The notes below the pieces were generated by a model. The model was not told the DNA's origin, made no database searches, and saw nothing but the letters and a program-made list of their open reading frames with translations. From Cyanobium usitatum str. Tous (GTDB lineage: Bacteria > Cyanobacteriota > Cyanobacteriia > PCC-6307 > Cyanobiaceae): 64,000 bases of DNA. This document shows positions 24,019 to 32,295 of this stretch, piece after piece. The stretch lies in assembly GCF_003011885.1 (NCBI RefSeq), contig NZ_PXXO01000001.1, forward strand, positions 1-64,000. The letters are read 5' to 3'. The position numbers and the translations under genes are program-made. The first letter of the stretch is position 1, and the number at the start of each line of letters is the position of its first letter.

Positions 24019-24852
24019 TTACGGCTCCCTGCTGGCGGCAGCCTGGCCAGGGGTGGAGGGTAGGCCCAGCTCGGGTTGTTCTGGATCGCTGAGATCGATG
24101 GATTGCAGCTGGCGGCCCTTCACCTTCGCCGGCAGTTCCTGTTGCAGGTGACGGAGCACTTCAAGGCGCCGCCCCAATTGGGCATCAGCCGGCCCGAGGC
24201 GCACCTTGCCGAGCCGCTTGCTCTGCAGCCACAGGCTGCTGTCTGGTTCAAAGCGGATCTGGGTGATATCTCCACCAATCCGCCCCCGTTGTTCGAGTAC
24301 CAGGGCGAGGGCCGGGCGGTAGCGGGCCTGCCAACCCAGCACCAGTAAGCCGGAACTGGCTTTGGCTGCGGCCCCCTGGCCCTGGCCAATGCTCATCCAG
24401 TGGCCGAATCGATCGACATAGCCCTGCTCGCTTCCCTTGGCGGTGCGTCGCTGGGCCCTGGCTACCGCCTGGCGGTCGACCAGTTCAACCCGCAGCCGCG
24501 GCGGTGCCATCAGCCGACTCACCCGCACCTGTTCCACCGGCAGGGCACCGGCCAGCACATCGGCGATGCGTTTGGGGTGCAAGCCCAGCAGGGGTTGGGG
24601 AAAAGTCAGGCGGACGGCTTGTACCACCTGGTCGGTTCCCACCTGCTGGCTGCCCACCACCTCCACCTGGTCGGGGCCGGTTAGTACCCAGCCCTGACGC
24701 AGCAGGCCGTAGCCCAGGCCGCCGGCGAGGGCTAGCAGCACAAGGAAACGCCAAAGATTGCGCAGGCGCTCTCGGCGCCGCTGCTGGCGCAGTTGGCGCC
24801 GCCGCTCCGATCCAGGTTGGAGAGGGGTGGCACTCACCGCAACAGGCTCCAC
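24019..24852 (-). CDS. ftsQ: FtsQ/DivIB-type cell division protein
   Basis: 277 residues. An Arg-rich cytoplasmic start (ERRRQLRQQRRRERLRNL), one membrane span (about 36-54), then a POTRA domain (VEVVGSQQVGTDQVVQAVRL) and the FtsQ beta domain (GYVDRFGHWMSIGQ). Part of the divisome linking cytoplasmic and periplasmic components. Located between the membrane protein gene and ftsZ, as in many bacteria. Confidence 0.9.
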   Translation of the reverse strand: MEPVAVSATPLQPGSERRRQLRQQRRRERLRNLWRFLVLLALAGGLGYGLLRQGWVLTGPDQVEVVGSQQVGTDQVVQAVRLTFPQPLLGLHPKRIADVLAGALPVEQVRVSRLMAPPRLRVELVDRQAVARAQRRTAKGSEQGYVDRFGHWMSIGQGQGAAAKASSGLLVLGWQARYRPALALVLEQRGRIGGDITQIRFEPDSSLWLQSKRLGKVRLGPADAQLGRRLEVLRHLQQELPAKVKGRQLQSIDLSDPEQPELGLPSTPGQAAASREP

Positions 24853-24859
24853 TCCTGGC

Positions 24860-25270
24860 TCACAACTCGCAGCGCGAGCGCGACATCAGCTCATCGATCC
24901 AGCGCCGGGCCCGCTCTGAATCGGCGAAGGGCAGGTCTTTTTGTTCGCCACCACCCACTAAGCGCAGTCGGCAAGCCCCCTGGCTCTCTTCGGTGAGGGG
25001 CGCCTCGCCCGAACCCAGCGAAAGCAGCTCAACCAATTCGAGCTGCTTAATCACAAAAAAGTCATCTTGTTTGAGTTGACCGGCTTCGAAGGAGCACCAA
25101 CTCAGCAGGCCATCCACCAGCCGGGCGCCGCCGCAGCTGTCGAGTTTGGCCAGCTCGGAGCCCTCGGCCCATTCGCGAAACAAGCGCTGCCGCCGCCGCT
25201 CGAGCCAGCCCAGGGCGGTGAGCAGTACGAACACTAAAAGCAGTGGCAACCAAAGCAGGCCGTGACTCAT
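24860..25270 (-). CDS. Small membrane protein of the ddl-ftsQ interval
   Basis: 136 residues: one N-terminal span ([20 protein letters not shown]), then a charged linker and a soluble domain with two Cys. Start ATG overlaps the ddl stop by 4 bp and the stop lies 8 bp before ftsQ, so it belongs to the ddl-ftsQ-ftsZ operon. I do not recognise the family; a role in the cell envelope is inferred from context. Confidence 0.75.
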   Translation of the reverse strand: MSHGLLWLPLLLVFVLLTALGWLERRRQRLFREWAEGSELAKLDSCGGARLVDGLLSWCSFEAGQLKQDDFFVIKQLELVELLSLGSGEAPLTEESQGACRLRLVGGGEQKDLPFADSERARRWIDELMSRSRCEL

Positions 25271-26394
25271 GTCGAAGGGCCTCCACTAGATACCTGCAAA
25301 TGCCATTCTCGGGCCCCTTCGATCAATTCGCGCACCAAGGTGGGCAGGGCCACACCCGTGGCGGCCCAGAGCATCGGGTACATGCTCTGGCTGGTAAAGC
25401 CCGGCAGGGTGTTGATCTCGTTGAGCCACAGTTCGCCACTGGCTTCGCAGAAGAAGAAGTCAACCCGCGAAAGCCCCATGGCACCAACGGCCTCACAGGC
25501 CTCTATCGCCATGCCCCGGCAGCGTTCAGCCACCGCCTCTGGCACCAGCGCCGGGATCACGGTGTGGCTTTTGCCCTCGCTGTATTTGGTTTCGTAGTCG
25601 TACCAATCGGCTTCAAAGCAGATTTCGCCCAGCACCGAGGCCTGCAGGGGCTGGTGGCCGCCGCCCCGCACCGCGCATTCCAGCTCGCGGGCCGTCACCC
25701 CCTGCTCCACCACCAGCCGCGGATCAAGGGCGGCGGCAAGCTTCAGACCGGCCTGCAGGCTGGCCCGATCAGTGGCCTTGCTGATGCCCACCGAAGAGCC
25801 GAGGTTGGCTGGTTTCACGAAGCAGGGGTAGCCGAGCTGGCTCTCCAGCTGGTCGAGCAGGGGGTCGTCGTTTTGGGCCGCTGCGCTCGCTGACACGCAG
25901 GCATAGGGCACCTGGGGCAGGCCGGCGGCGGCGAAGGCGGCCTTCATCGCCTGCTTATCCATGCCCACCGCCGAGCCCAGCACACCCGAACCCACATAGG
26001 GAACCTGCATCAGGGTGAACAGGCCCTGGATCGTGCCGTCTTCGCCGTTGGGGCCGTGCAGCACCGGCAGCCACACATCGATCTCTAGGGCGCCGGCAGG
26101 TAAGCCCCGGAATCCAGGCGGCGGCAGCGGTTGGGGCAGTTGCTCGAGCCGGGCCGGGCTGCCCTGGCGCAACACAGCATCGGCCAACTCAGCTCCCCAC
26201 CAGCGCCCTTCGGGATCGATGTAGAAGCAATGCAGCGCGTAGCTCGACGCGTTTTCGGCATCCCGCATGGCCGCCGCCACCGTGGCGGCGGAACGGATTG
26301 AGACGGCATGTTCGCCGGAGGCCCCCCCAAAGATCAGACCAACGGCGATGGGGGTGGGAGTCATGCCGGCCGGTATGGGACCCAGGGGGCCCAA
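25267..26394 (-). CDS. ddl: D-alanine--D-alanine ligase
   Basis: 375 residues. ATP-grasp enzyme making D-Ala-D-Ala for peptidoglycan. [18 protein letters not shown] (about 18-35) is the Ddl N-terminal signature, followed by [31 protein letters not shown], and the C-terminal [19 protein letters not shown] with metal-binding Glu/Asn. Longer than E. coli DdlB, as is usual for DdlA types. Sits 4 bp after miaB's stop. Confidence 0.96.
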   Translation of the reverse strand: MGPLGPIPAGMTPTPIAVGLIFGGASGEHAVSIRSAATVAAAMRDAENASSYALHCFYIDPEGRWWGAELADAVLRQGSPARLEQLPQPLPPPGFRGLPAGALEIDVWLPVLHGPNGEDGTIQGLFTLMQVPYVGSGVLGSAVGMDKQAMKAAFAAAGLPQVPYACVSASAAAQNDDPLLDQLESQLGYPCFVKPANLGSSVGISKATDRASLQAGLKLAAALDPRLVVEQGVTARELECAVRGGGHQPLQASVLGEICFEADWYDYETKYSEGKSHTVIPALVPEAVAERCRGMAIEACEAVGAMGLSRVDFFFCEASGELWLNEINTLPGFTSQSMYPMLWAATGVALPTLVRELIEGAREWHLQVSSGGPST

Positions 26395-26397
26395 AAC

Positions 26398-27789
26398 TCA
26401 GGCCAGTTTGCCGCTCAAGGAGAAGGCGCGCACCTCTTCGATTTGCACCGTTACTAGGTCGCCCGGTTTGATCGGGCTGCCATGGGCGTTTTGAGCGGGG
26501 AAAAAGGTGAGCCGGTTGGTGCGGGTGCGGCCCATCACCTGATTGGAGTTTTTGGGATTGCTGCTTTCCACCAGGATCTGCTCACAGCGGCCGGCGTAGC
26601 GGTTGCTGCGCTGCTGGGCGGTGCGCTCCACCAGGGCGTTGAGCTCCTGCAGGCGTTCCACCTTCACCGCCTCACTGAGCTGGTTTGGCCAGTCGGCTGC
26701 TGGGGTGTTGGGCCGCGGCGAGTAGGCGGCGGTATTCACCAGGTCGAAGCCGATCTCCTCAATCAGGGCCAGGGTGCGGCGGTATTGGGCGTCGCTTTCG
26801 CCGGGGAAAGCCACGATCGCATCGGCACTGATCGAGGCATCGGGCATGCGCTCACGGATGCGCTCAACGATGCGGCGGTAGCGATCCACCGTGTAGCCGC
26901 GGGCCATGGCTTTGAGCACGTCATCGTCCCCGCTCTGGAAGGGCACATGGAAGTGCTCGCACACCTTGGGTAGGTCGGCGCAGGCATCGATCAGCCGCTC
27001 GGTGAAGTAGCGCGGGTGGCTGGTGGCAAAGCGGATCCGCTCAATTCCGGCCACGTCGTGGACGTGATGGAGCAGGTCGGTGAGGGTGTGGGCGCGGCGG
27101 CCTTCGGGGGTGATGCCGGGCAGGTCGCGGCCGTAAGCGTCGATGTTTTGGCCCAGCAGGGTGATCTCCTTGAAGCCGCGTGCCGCCAGGCCCTGCATTT
27201 CCAGCTTGATCGCTTCGGGCAGCCGCGACTGCTCCTGGCCGCGCACCGAGGGCACCACGCAGTAGGTGCAGCGCTCATTGCAGCCGTAGATCACATTCAC
27301 CCAGCCGCATACCTGGCTGTCGCGGCGAGCGGTGGTTATGTCTTCAAGGATGTGCTGCTCACCGGTGGCTAGCACCTGCTGACCCTGCTCCACCTGGGCC
27401 AGCAAGGTGTCCAGCCGGTTGGCGTGCTGGGGGCCCATCACCAGATCCAGCTCGGGCACTCGCCGCAGCAAAGATTCGCCCTCCTGCTGGGCTACGCAGC
27501 CCGCTACCACCAGGGTGAGGTTGGGGTTGATTCGCTTGCGTTGGGCCTGGCGGCCTAAGTAGCTGTAAACCTTCTGCTCGGCGCTATCGCGGATTGTGCA
27601 GGTGTTGTAAAGCACCAAATCGGCGCTGTGCTCGTCCGTGCCGGCCCGGTAGCCCATGGCTTCCAGGATCCCGGCCATGCGCTCGGAATCCGCCTTGTTC
27701 ATCTGGCAGCCAAAGGTGGTGATCCAGTAGCTGCCGCGGGGGACGTTGGTGCTGAGGTTGGTGGCCGTCATGCAACTAGTTTCGGCCAT
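26398..27789 (-). CDS. miaB: tRNA-2-methylthio-N6-dimethylallyladenosine synthase
   Basis: 463 residues. Radical SAM methylthiotransferase acting on A37 of tRNAs that read U-starting codons. The N-terminal UPF0004 domain has [16 protein letters not shown] with the first cluster Cys, [14 protein letters not shown] and [10 protein letters not shown]. The SAM cluster is [20 protein letters not shown], and a TRAM domain closes the protein. Start at 27789 or ATG 27774. Confidence 0.96.
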   Translation of the reverse strand: MAETSCMTATNLSTNVPRGSYWITTFGCQMNKADSERMAGILEAMGYRAGTDEHSADLVLYNTCTIRDSAEQKVYSYLGRQAQRKRINPNLTLVVAGCVAQQEGESLLRRVPELDLVMGPQHANRLDTLLAQVEQGQQVLATGEQHILEDITTARRDSQVCGWVNVIYGCNERCTYCVVPSVRGQEQSRLPEAIKLEMQGLAARGFKEITLLGQNIDAYGRDLPGITPEGRRAHTLTDLLHHVHDVAGIERIRFATSHPRYFTERLIDACADLPKVCEHFHVPFQSGDDDVLKAMARGYTVDRYRRIVERIRERMPDASISADAIVAFPGESDAQYRRTLALIEEIGFDLVNTAAYSPRPNTPAADWPNQLSEAVKVERLQELNALVERTAQQRSNRYAGRCEQILVESSNPKNSNQVMGRTRTNRLTFFPAQNAHGSPIKPGDLVTVQIEEVRAFSLSGKLA

Positions 27790-27833
27790 CGGGTTCGGCT
27801 ATCAGAGTTGGCGGCTGGCGGGAAAAGGGATCT

Positions 27834-27890
27834 GGTCTGGTGTCCTGGAATCTGTACACGCTGTACGGATTCCAGGACGTGTGCCAGACC
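27834..27890. repeat. Long near-perfect hairpin between miaB and the epimerase gene
   Basis: TCCTGGAATCTGTAC (27843-27857) pairs with GTACGGATTCCAGGA (27863-27877), 15 bp with one G-T, loop ACGCT. Outside a small internal loop, GGTCTGG (27834-27840) pairs with CCAGACC (27884-27890). It lies in the divergent intergenic region, 33 bp before the epimerase ATG. It may be a repeat element, protein site or leader structure. The tip motif recurs in cbiB. Confidence 0.6.
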
Positions 27891-27922
27891 CGTGTCAGCT
27901 TGAGAGCAGCGCCTCAGCCCTA

Positions 27923-29020
27923 ATGCAGCTTCGCCTGCAACGCTTTCAGCTCACCAAGGCCGTGCCCCTGGCCATCAGCCGCGGCACGACGGCTACGGCG
28001 GAGCACCTGCTGGTGAGCCTTGAGCACGACGGGCTCACGGGCATAGGCGAGACCGGCGGCTTTGAAACCGGCCACCGCCATTACGACATCGATGCTGTTG
28101 CGGCGGAGCTGGAGGCGGTTGCCCCCCAGCTGGCCGCCCTGGCGCCTGAGCCCCTGCAGGCCCTGGAGCCCCTGCTCGCCGCCCTGAGCCCCCCGGCCCG
28201 TTGCGGCTTGGATCTGGCCCTGCACGACTGGTGGGGCAAAAGGTTGAACCAGCCCCTGCACCGGCTCTGGGGCCTGGATCCAGGCGCCTGTGTCGCCACC
28301 AGCGTCACCCTTGGCTTAGGTACGCCCGAGGCTGTCCTGGCGCGGCTCGAGCGCTGGTGGCTGCAGTTGCCTGCCACCCGCATCAAGCTCAAGCTGGGCA
28401 GCCCCGCTGGCATCGCCCACGACCTGCCCCTGCTGGAGGGGGTGGCTACCGCCCTTGAGCAGCGGCGCCAGCAGACAGGTAGCGCCTGCGAGCTGCAGGT
28501 GGATGCCAACGGCGGCTGGGATCTGGCCACAGCCCGGGCCATGCTCGAGCCCCTGGAGCGGGCCGGCGTGGTGCTGCTGGAGCAGCCCCTGGCGCCCCTG
28601 CTGGATCCGGAGGCTGACAGCGCTGGTTTTGCGGCCTTGCATGGCGAATCTCCTCTGCCCCTGGTGGCCGATGAGAGCTGCTGGCGGCTGGCCGATCTGC
28701 TGCGGCTGGCCCCCCACGTAGATGGCATCAACATCAAGTTGCTCAAGAGCGGTGGCCTCAGCGAGGCCCTGCTGCTGGCCCAGACGGCTCGCCGCTTGGG
28801 TTTAGGGGTGATGGTGGGGTGCTACTCGGATGGCGCCCTGCTCAATGGCGCGGCAGCCCAGCTGCTGCCCCTAGTGACCTGGCCCGATCTCGATAGCCAT
28901 CTCAACCTGGTGGACGACCCCTTCACCGGATTAACCCTGGAGGGAGACGTGCTGATTCCGCCAGCGGGCCCCGGCCTTGGCATCAATCTGGGTATCTCCA
29001 TGGGGCAGGCGTCATGTTGA
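27923..29020 (+). CDS. Enolase-superfamily epimerase, DgcA-like (N-acetyl-D-glutamate racemase or dipeptide epimerase)
   Basis: 365 residues from ATG 27923; the open frame continues upstream across the hairpin but without family similarity. Catalytic blocks of the MLE subgroup: KxK base RIKLKLG, metal ligands VDANGGWD, EQPLAP, ADES, and the second lysine NIKLLKSGGL. Known activities are Ala-Glu dipeptide epimerase and N-acetyl-D-Glu racemase (DgcA). The overlap with a DUF1611/DgcN gene favours the latter: conversion of N-acetyl-D-Glu to N-acetyl-L-Glu. Confidence 0.85.
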   Translation: MQLRLQRFQLTKAVPLAISRGTTATAEHLLVSLEHDGLTGIGETGGFETGHRHYDIDAVAAELEAVAPQLAALAPEPLQALEPLLAALSPPARCGLDLALHDWWGKRLNQPLHRLWGLDPGACVATSVTLGLGTPEAVLARLERWWLQLPATRIKLKLGSPAGIAHDLPLLEGVATALEQRRQQTGSACELQVDANGGWDLATARAMLEPLERAGVVLLEQPLAPLLDPEADSAGFAALHGESPLPLVADESCWRLADLLRLAPHVDGINIKLLKSGGLSEALLLAQTARRLGLGVMVGCYSDGALLNGAAAQLLPLVTWPDLDSHLNLVDDPFTGLTLEGDVLIPPAGPGLGINLGISMGQASC

Positions 29021-30075
29021 GCCCAAGCGCTCCGGTCGTGCTGCTGCTCCACGGCGGCCTCGACGACCTCAGCGGCAAGACCGGTTTGGCAATGTTGCGC
29101 TATCGCAGTGGGCCAATCGTGGCGGTGATCGATCCGGCTTTCGCTGGCTCCGACCTGCAGCAGGTGAGCGGCATTGAGCGGGCTGTGCCGGTGGTGGCTG
29201 ATATGGCGGCGGCCCTGGCCTACGGGCCCGAGGTGGCGGTGGTGGGGCTGGCCCCCTCCGGTGGCCGCCTGCCACAAGCGATGCGGGCCGATCTGCTGGC
29301 GGCGCTGGAGGCGGGGCTGAACCTGGCCAGTGGCCTGCACAGCCGCCTTGGCGATGATCCCGAGCTGGCTGCCGCCTGCAGCCGAGCCGGCCAGTGGATC
29401 TGGGATCTCCGCCAGGAGCCGGCTGGCTTGGAGGTGGCAGCAGCGAGAGCCGCTGCCCTGCCCTGCCGCCGGGTGCTGGCCGTGGGTTCGGATATGGCCG
29501 TGGGCAAGATGAGCGCCTGCTTGGAGTTGCAGGCTGAGGCCAGGCGCTGCGGCCTTGACGCCCGCTTTGTGGGCACGGGTCAGGCGGGCATCCTGATCAG
29601 CGGCCAGGGCGTGGCCCTCGATGCCGTGCGGATTGATTACGCCGCCGGTGCCGTGGAGGCGGCCGTGCTGGCCGCCGCCGTTGGGGCCGGGCCGCAGGCG
29701 TTGCTGCTGGTGGAGGGCCAGGGGTCGCTTTGCCATCCGGGCTCCAGCGCCACCTTGCCCCTGCTGCGCGGCAGCCAGCCCACCGAACTGCTGCTGGTGC
29801 ACCGCGCTGGCCAGAGCCACGTGCGCACCCGGCCAGGGGAGGTGCCGGTGGCGATCCCGCCCCTGGCCGAGTTGATCGCGGCGCTGGAGGCCCTGGCGGC
29901 CTTGGGGCGTCCCGATGGCCTGCGGCCGCGGGTACGGGCCGTGGCGCTCAACACCGCCCGATTGGACGCCGCCGCAGCTCAGCTTGCTGTTGACGCCACC
30001 GCGGCCGAGCTCGGCTTGCCTTGCGCCGATCCGGTGCGGCATGGGGCTGGGGTTTTGCTGCAGGCGCTGCAGTAG
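29014..30075 (+). CDS. DUF1611 protein, DgcN-like D-glutamate N-acetyltransferase
   Basis: 353 residues. ATG overlaps the epimerase stop by 7 bp. The C-terminal P-loop-like domain VLAVGSDMAVGKMSACLELQ, GTGQAGILISGQGVALDAV and LVEGQGSLCHPGSSATLPLL are DUF1611 signatures. DgcN of marine bacteria acetylates D-Glu so that DgcA can racemise it; this gene pair is the known signature. Here it would let the cell use or recycle D-Glu from peptidoglycan. Function by family and context. Confidence 0.85.
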   Translation: MLSPSAPVVLLLHGGLDDLSGKTGLAMLRYRSGPIVAVIDPAFAGSDLQQVSGIERAVPVVADMAAALAYGPEVAVVGLAPSGGRLPQAMRADLLAALEAGLNLASGLHSRLGDDPELAAACSRAGQWIWDLRQEPAGLEVAAARAAALPCRRVLAVGSDMAVGKMSACLELQAEARRCGLDARFVGTGQAGILISGQGVALDAVRIDYAAGAVEAAVLAAAVGAGPQALLLVEGQGSLCHPGSSATLPLLRGSQPTELLLVHRAGQSHVRTRPGEVPVAIPPLAELIAALEALAALGRPDGLRPRVRAVALNTARLDAAAAQLAVDATAAELGLPCADPVRHGAGVLLQALQ

Positions 30076-30078
30076 TCA

Positions 30079-30112
30079 CAAAAAAGCCGCCCCAAAAGTG
30101 GTGGGGACGGCT
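30079..30112 (-). terminator. Intrinsic terminator of tRNA-His
   Basis: Read on the minus strand: AGCCGtCCCC stem, loop, GGGGcGGCT, then six T (30079-30085 complement). It is directly downstream of tRNA-His and also lies just after the plus-strand DgcN-like stop. Confidence 0.75.
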
Positions 30113-30122
30113 AGGAAATCAA

Positions 30123-30197
30123 GGGCGAGCGAGGGGATTCGAACCCCCGGATGGCGGCACCACAAGCCGCTGCCTTAACCGCTTGGCGACGCCCGCC
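30123..30197 (-). tRNA. tRNA-His(GTG)
   Basis: Minus strand begins GGCGGGCGTCGCCAAGCGG, anticodon loop CTTGTGGT gives GTG, T-arm GGGGGTTCGAATCCCC, acceptor closes GCTCGCC. CCA is not encoded. Confidence 0.95.
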
Positions 30198-30269
30198 TCG
30201 CCCTTGGAATGTAGCAAGTCGTGGCCTGTCAAGGCTTCTCACCCCTTGCGGCGGCCTGCTTCAGCCCAG

Positions 30270-30482
30270 CTACCGCGGCCTCAGCCACAGGATTGGAATT
30301 GCCACCAGGCAGAGAATCCCCGCGCCTGTTTGCAGTTCGGGCAGCACGCCGGCCACTGGCACCAGCAGCGGCGAGCGCAGCCAGGGCCCGACTATGTCGC
30401 GCAGAAATGCTGCTGAGTTGGCGTCGAGCAGGGCTGCTGCCAGGGCAGCCAGAAAGGCCGTGCCAATGAGCTTCTGGTCCAT
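30270..30482 (-). CDS. Small hydrophobic membrane protein
   Basis: 70 residues with two hydrophobic stretches (LIGTAFLAALAAALLDANSA and AGILCLVAIPILWL). Upstream of tRNA-His on the same strand. No family recognised. Confidence 0.5.
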   Translation of the reverse strand: MDQKLIGTAFLAALAAALLDANSAAFLRDIVGPWLRSPLLVPVAGVLPELQTGAGILCLVAIPILWLRPR

Positions 30483-30568
30483 GCCCTTGCCCCTGGGCTC
30501 GCATTAGACAGGACGTTGAGGGTTGGGGCAAGGCGCCTGCCGTGGTGAGCAAAGGGTGCCAACCTTGA

Positions 30569-31015
30569 TTGCCTGCAACTTTGCACCGTTTGGTCTGCCG
30601 TTCGGACACCCCGGCCCGCTTTGCATGGGCGCCTGGCTTGATCGTGCTCGGCCTAGCCGCTGGCGGGCTTGCCCTCACCAATCCATCCCCTGCCGATTTC
30701 CGCGCCTACGCCAGTGATCGCCTAGTGGAAGAGATCAGCAAGGAGCTCTGCGGCGATGGCGGCTTGCCGGTGCTGTTGCGGATGGCGATCAACAACTGCC
30801 TGGGGCTTGTTCAGGCCCAGCGAGCGGCCTTGGCGGCCGTGGTGCTCAGCCACACCCGCCGCCGCAACTACGGCCTGTTGAGTGTTTTCGAAAGTGAGCT
30901 GGGCGGCCAATCGCTGCTGCGCTGGCAGGTGCCGCGCTTTCGCTCCACCGTCGTGGGCGTAGCCGGTCAATTTGTGTTGATCAGCGCTGCCAGCGACCGT
31001 TCCGAGAGCCCCTAG
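30569..31015 (+). CDS. DUF4359 domain protein
   Basis: 148 residues. One hydrophobic segment (WAPGLIVLGLAAGGLALTNP), then DFRAYASDRLVEEISKELC and RRNYGLLSVFES, the DUF4359 pattern seen in cyanobacteria. Probably membrane-anchored with an external domain; the role is unknown. The stop overlaps the GTG start of the amidohydrolase by one base, so both are likely on one transcript. Confidence 0.75.
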   Translation: MPATLHRLVCRSDTPARFAWAPGLIVLGLAAGGLALTNPSPADFRAYASDRLVEEISKELCGDGGLPVLLRMAINNCLGLVQAQRAALAAVVLSHTRRRNYGLLSVFESELGGQSLLRWQVPRFRSTVVGVAGQFVLISAASDRSESP

Positions 31016-32295
31016 TGGAGCTGCGCCTGCCCCGGGGGCTGCTGGATCCGCGCCTGGGCGGAGCAGGGTTTCGCGCCGATGCGGATGGGCTGGTGTCCCT
31101 GAGCATCGCTTTCGAGGCGGGACGGATCACGGCCATTTCGCCCCTGCCCGCCCAGGCGGCGGCGGCCAGCCTGCCCCTGGCCTTCACTCCCCTAATTGAG
31201 CCCCATGCCCACTTAGATAAGGCTTTCAGCGCCGCTGCCTTTCCCAACCGGGAGGGCACGATGGCGGCGGCCTTTGCTGCTAACCAACGCGAATACGCTC
31301 AGCGCAGCGTTGAGCAGGTGGCTGAGCGGGCTGAGCGGGCCTTGGAGCGGGCCTGGCGCAACGGCGTGCGGGCGATCCGCAGCCATATCGATAGCGTGGG
31401 GGCTGGGGCCGAGCCCAGCTGGGAAGCCCTGTTGGCGGCCCGTGAGCGCTGGCGCGAGCGGCTGGAGCTGCAGCTGGTGGCCCTGGCACCAATGGCCCAT
31501 TGGCTCACGGCGGAGGGGCAGTCCCTGGCCCGGCGGGTGGCCGCTGGCCAGGGGCTGCTGGGTGGGGTGATCGGGCCGCCCTATGGCCAGGGTGCCGCTA
31601 GCCGCAGCGCCGACCGCGAGGCCCTGCTGGCCCTGCTTGACCTGGCCGAGCGCCATGGTTGCGGGGTGGATCTGCACGTTGATGAGGCCGATTCCTGCCC
31701 TGGCGAGGGGGTGGCGATGGTGGCCCAGTTGGTGTTGGAGCAGCGCCGCGCCGTGGCGATCACCTGCAGCCACGCCAGCAGCATGGCCCTGTTGCCGCAA
31801 CGCAACTGCGACCGGCTGGCGGATCGGCTGGCCGCCGCCAACATCGCCGTGGTAGCCCTGCCTAACACCAATTTTTGGCTGCTGGGGCGCCGGCCCGGGC
31901 GCACTCCCTGGCGGCGGCCCCTGGCGCCGATCCGCAGCCTGCAGCAGGCGGGCGTGAGGCTGGCTATCGGCGGCGACAACGTGCAAGACCCCTGGTATCC
32001 AGGTGGTGATTTCGATCCCATTGAGCTGCTGCGCTGGTCGGCGCCGCTCTGCCAATTGATGCCCTGGCAGCGGCTGGGCCTGGCCCCCTTCAGCACCGCC
32101 GCCGCAGCGGTGCTGGAGCTGGCCTGGGATGGGGTGGTGCGGCTTGGGGCCCCAGCCGATTTAGTGCTGCTTGGTGCTGGTAGCTGGGGGGAGCTGCTGG
32201 CCCGGCCGCCCCAGCGGCGGGTATTGCGTCAAGGCGTCTGGCTGCCGCCGCCCGAAGCTGAGAAGCCTTCACCCCTTTTGCCACCCCATGGCTGA
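31015..32295 (+). CDS. Amidohydrolase of the cytosine deaminase (CodA) family
   Basis: 426 residues from GTG 31015. Metal-dependent deaminase motifs: EPHAHLDKAF (about residue 61), VDLHVDEADSC, ITCSHASSMALLP and IGGDNVQDPWYPGGDFDPIE, closely following the CodA layout. The substrate could be cytosine, isoguanine or another cyclic amidine. ATG of the FAD oxidase overlaps this gene by 8 bp, so the two enzymes probably act together. Confidence 0.82.
   Translation: MELRLPRGLLDPRLGGAGFRADADGLVSLSIAFEAGRITAISPLPAQAAAASLPLAFTPLIEPHAHLDKAFSAAAFPNREGTMAAAFAANQREYAQRSVEQVAERAERALERAWRNGVRAIRSHIDSVGAGAEPSWEALLAARERWRERLELQLVALAPMAHWLTAEGQSLARRVAAGQGLLGGVIGPPYGQGAASRSADREALLALLDLAERHGCGVDLHVDEADSCPGEGVAMVAQLVLEQRRAVAITCSHASSMALLPQRNCDRLADRLAAANIAVVALPNTNFWLLGRRPGRTPWRRPLAPIRSLQQAGVRLAIGGDNVQDPWYPGGDFDPIELLRWSAPLCQLMPWQRLGLAPFSTAAAAVLELAWDGVVRLGAPADLVLLGAGSWGELLARPPQRRVLRQGVWLPPPEAEKPSPLLPPHG

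Noticed and set aside
27851-27872. LexA or NtcA site in the GTAC palindrome
   Set aside because: The spacing between GTAC half-sites (5 nt) does not match the cyanobacterial LexA box, and GTA to TAC is not N8 as NtcA requires.
28822-30042. 406-codon minus-strand open frame opposite the DgcN-like gene
   Set aside because: It is a shadow: the plus strand carries two recognisable enzymes, and the minus translation is low-complexity Gly/Gln/His/Arg-rich without domains.
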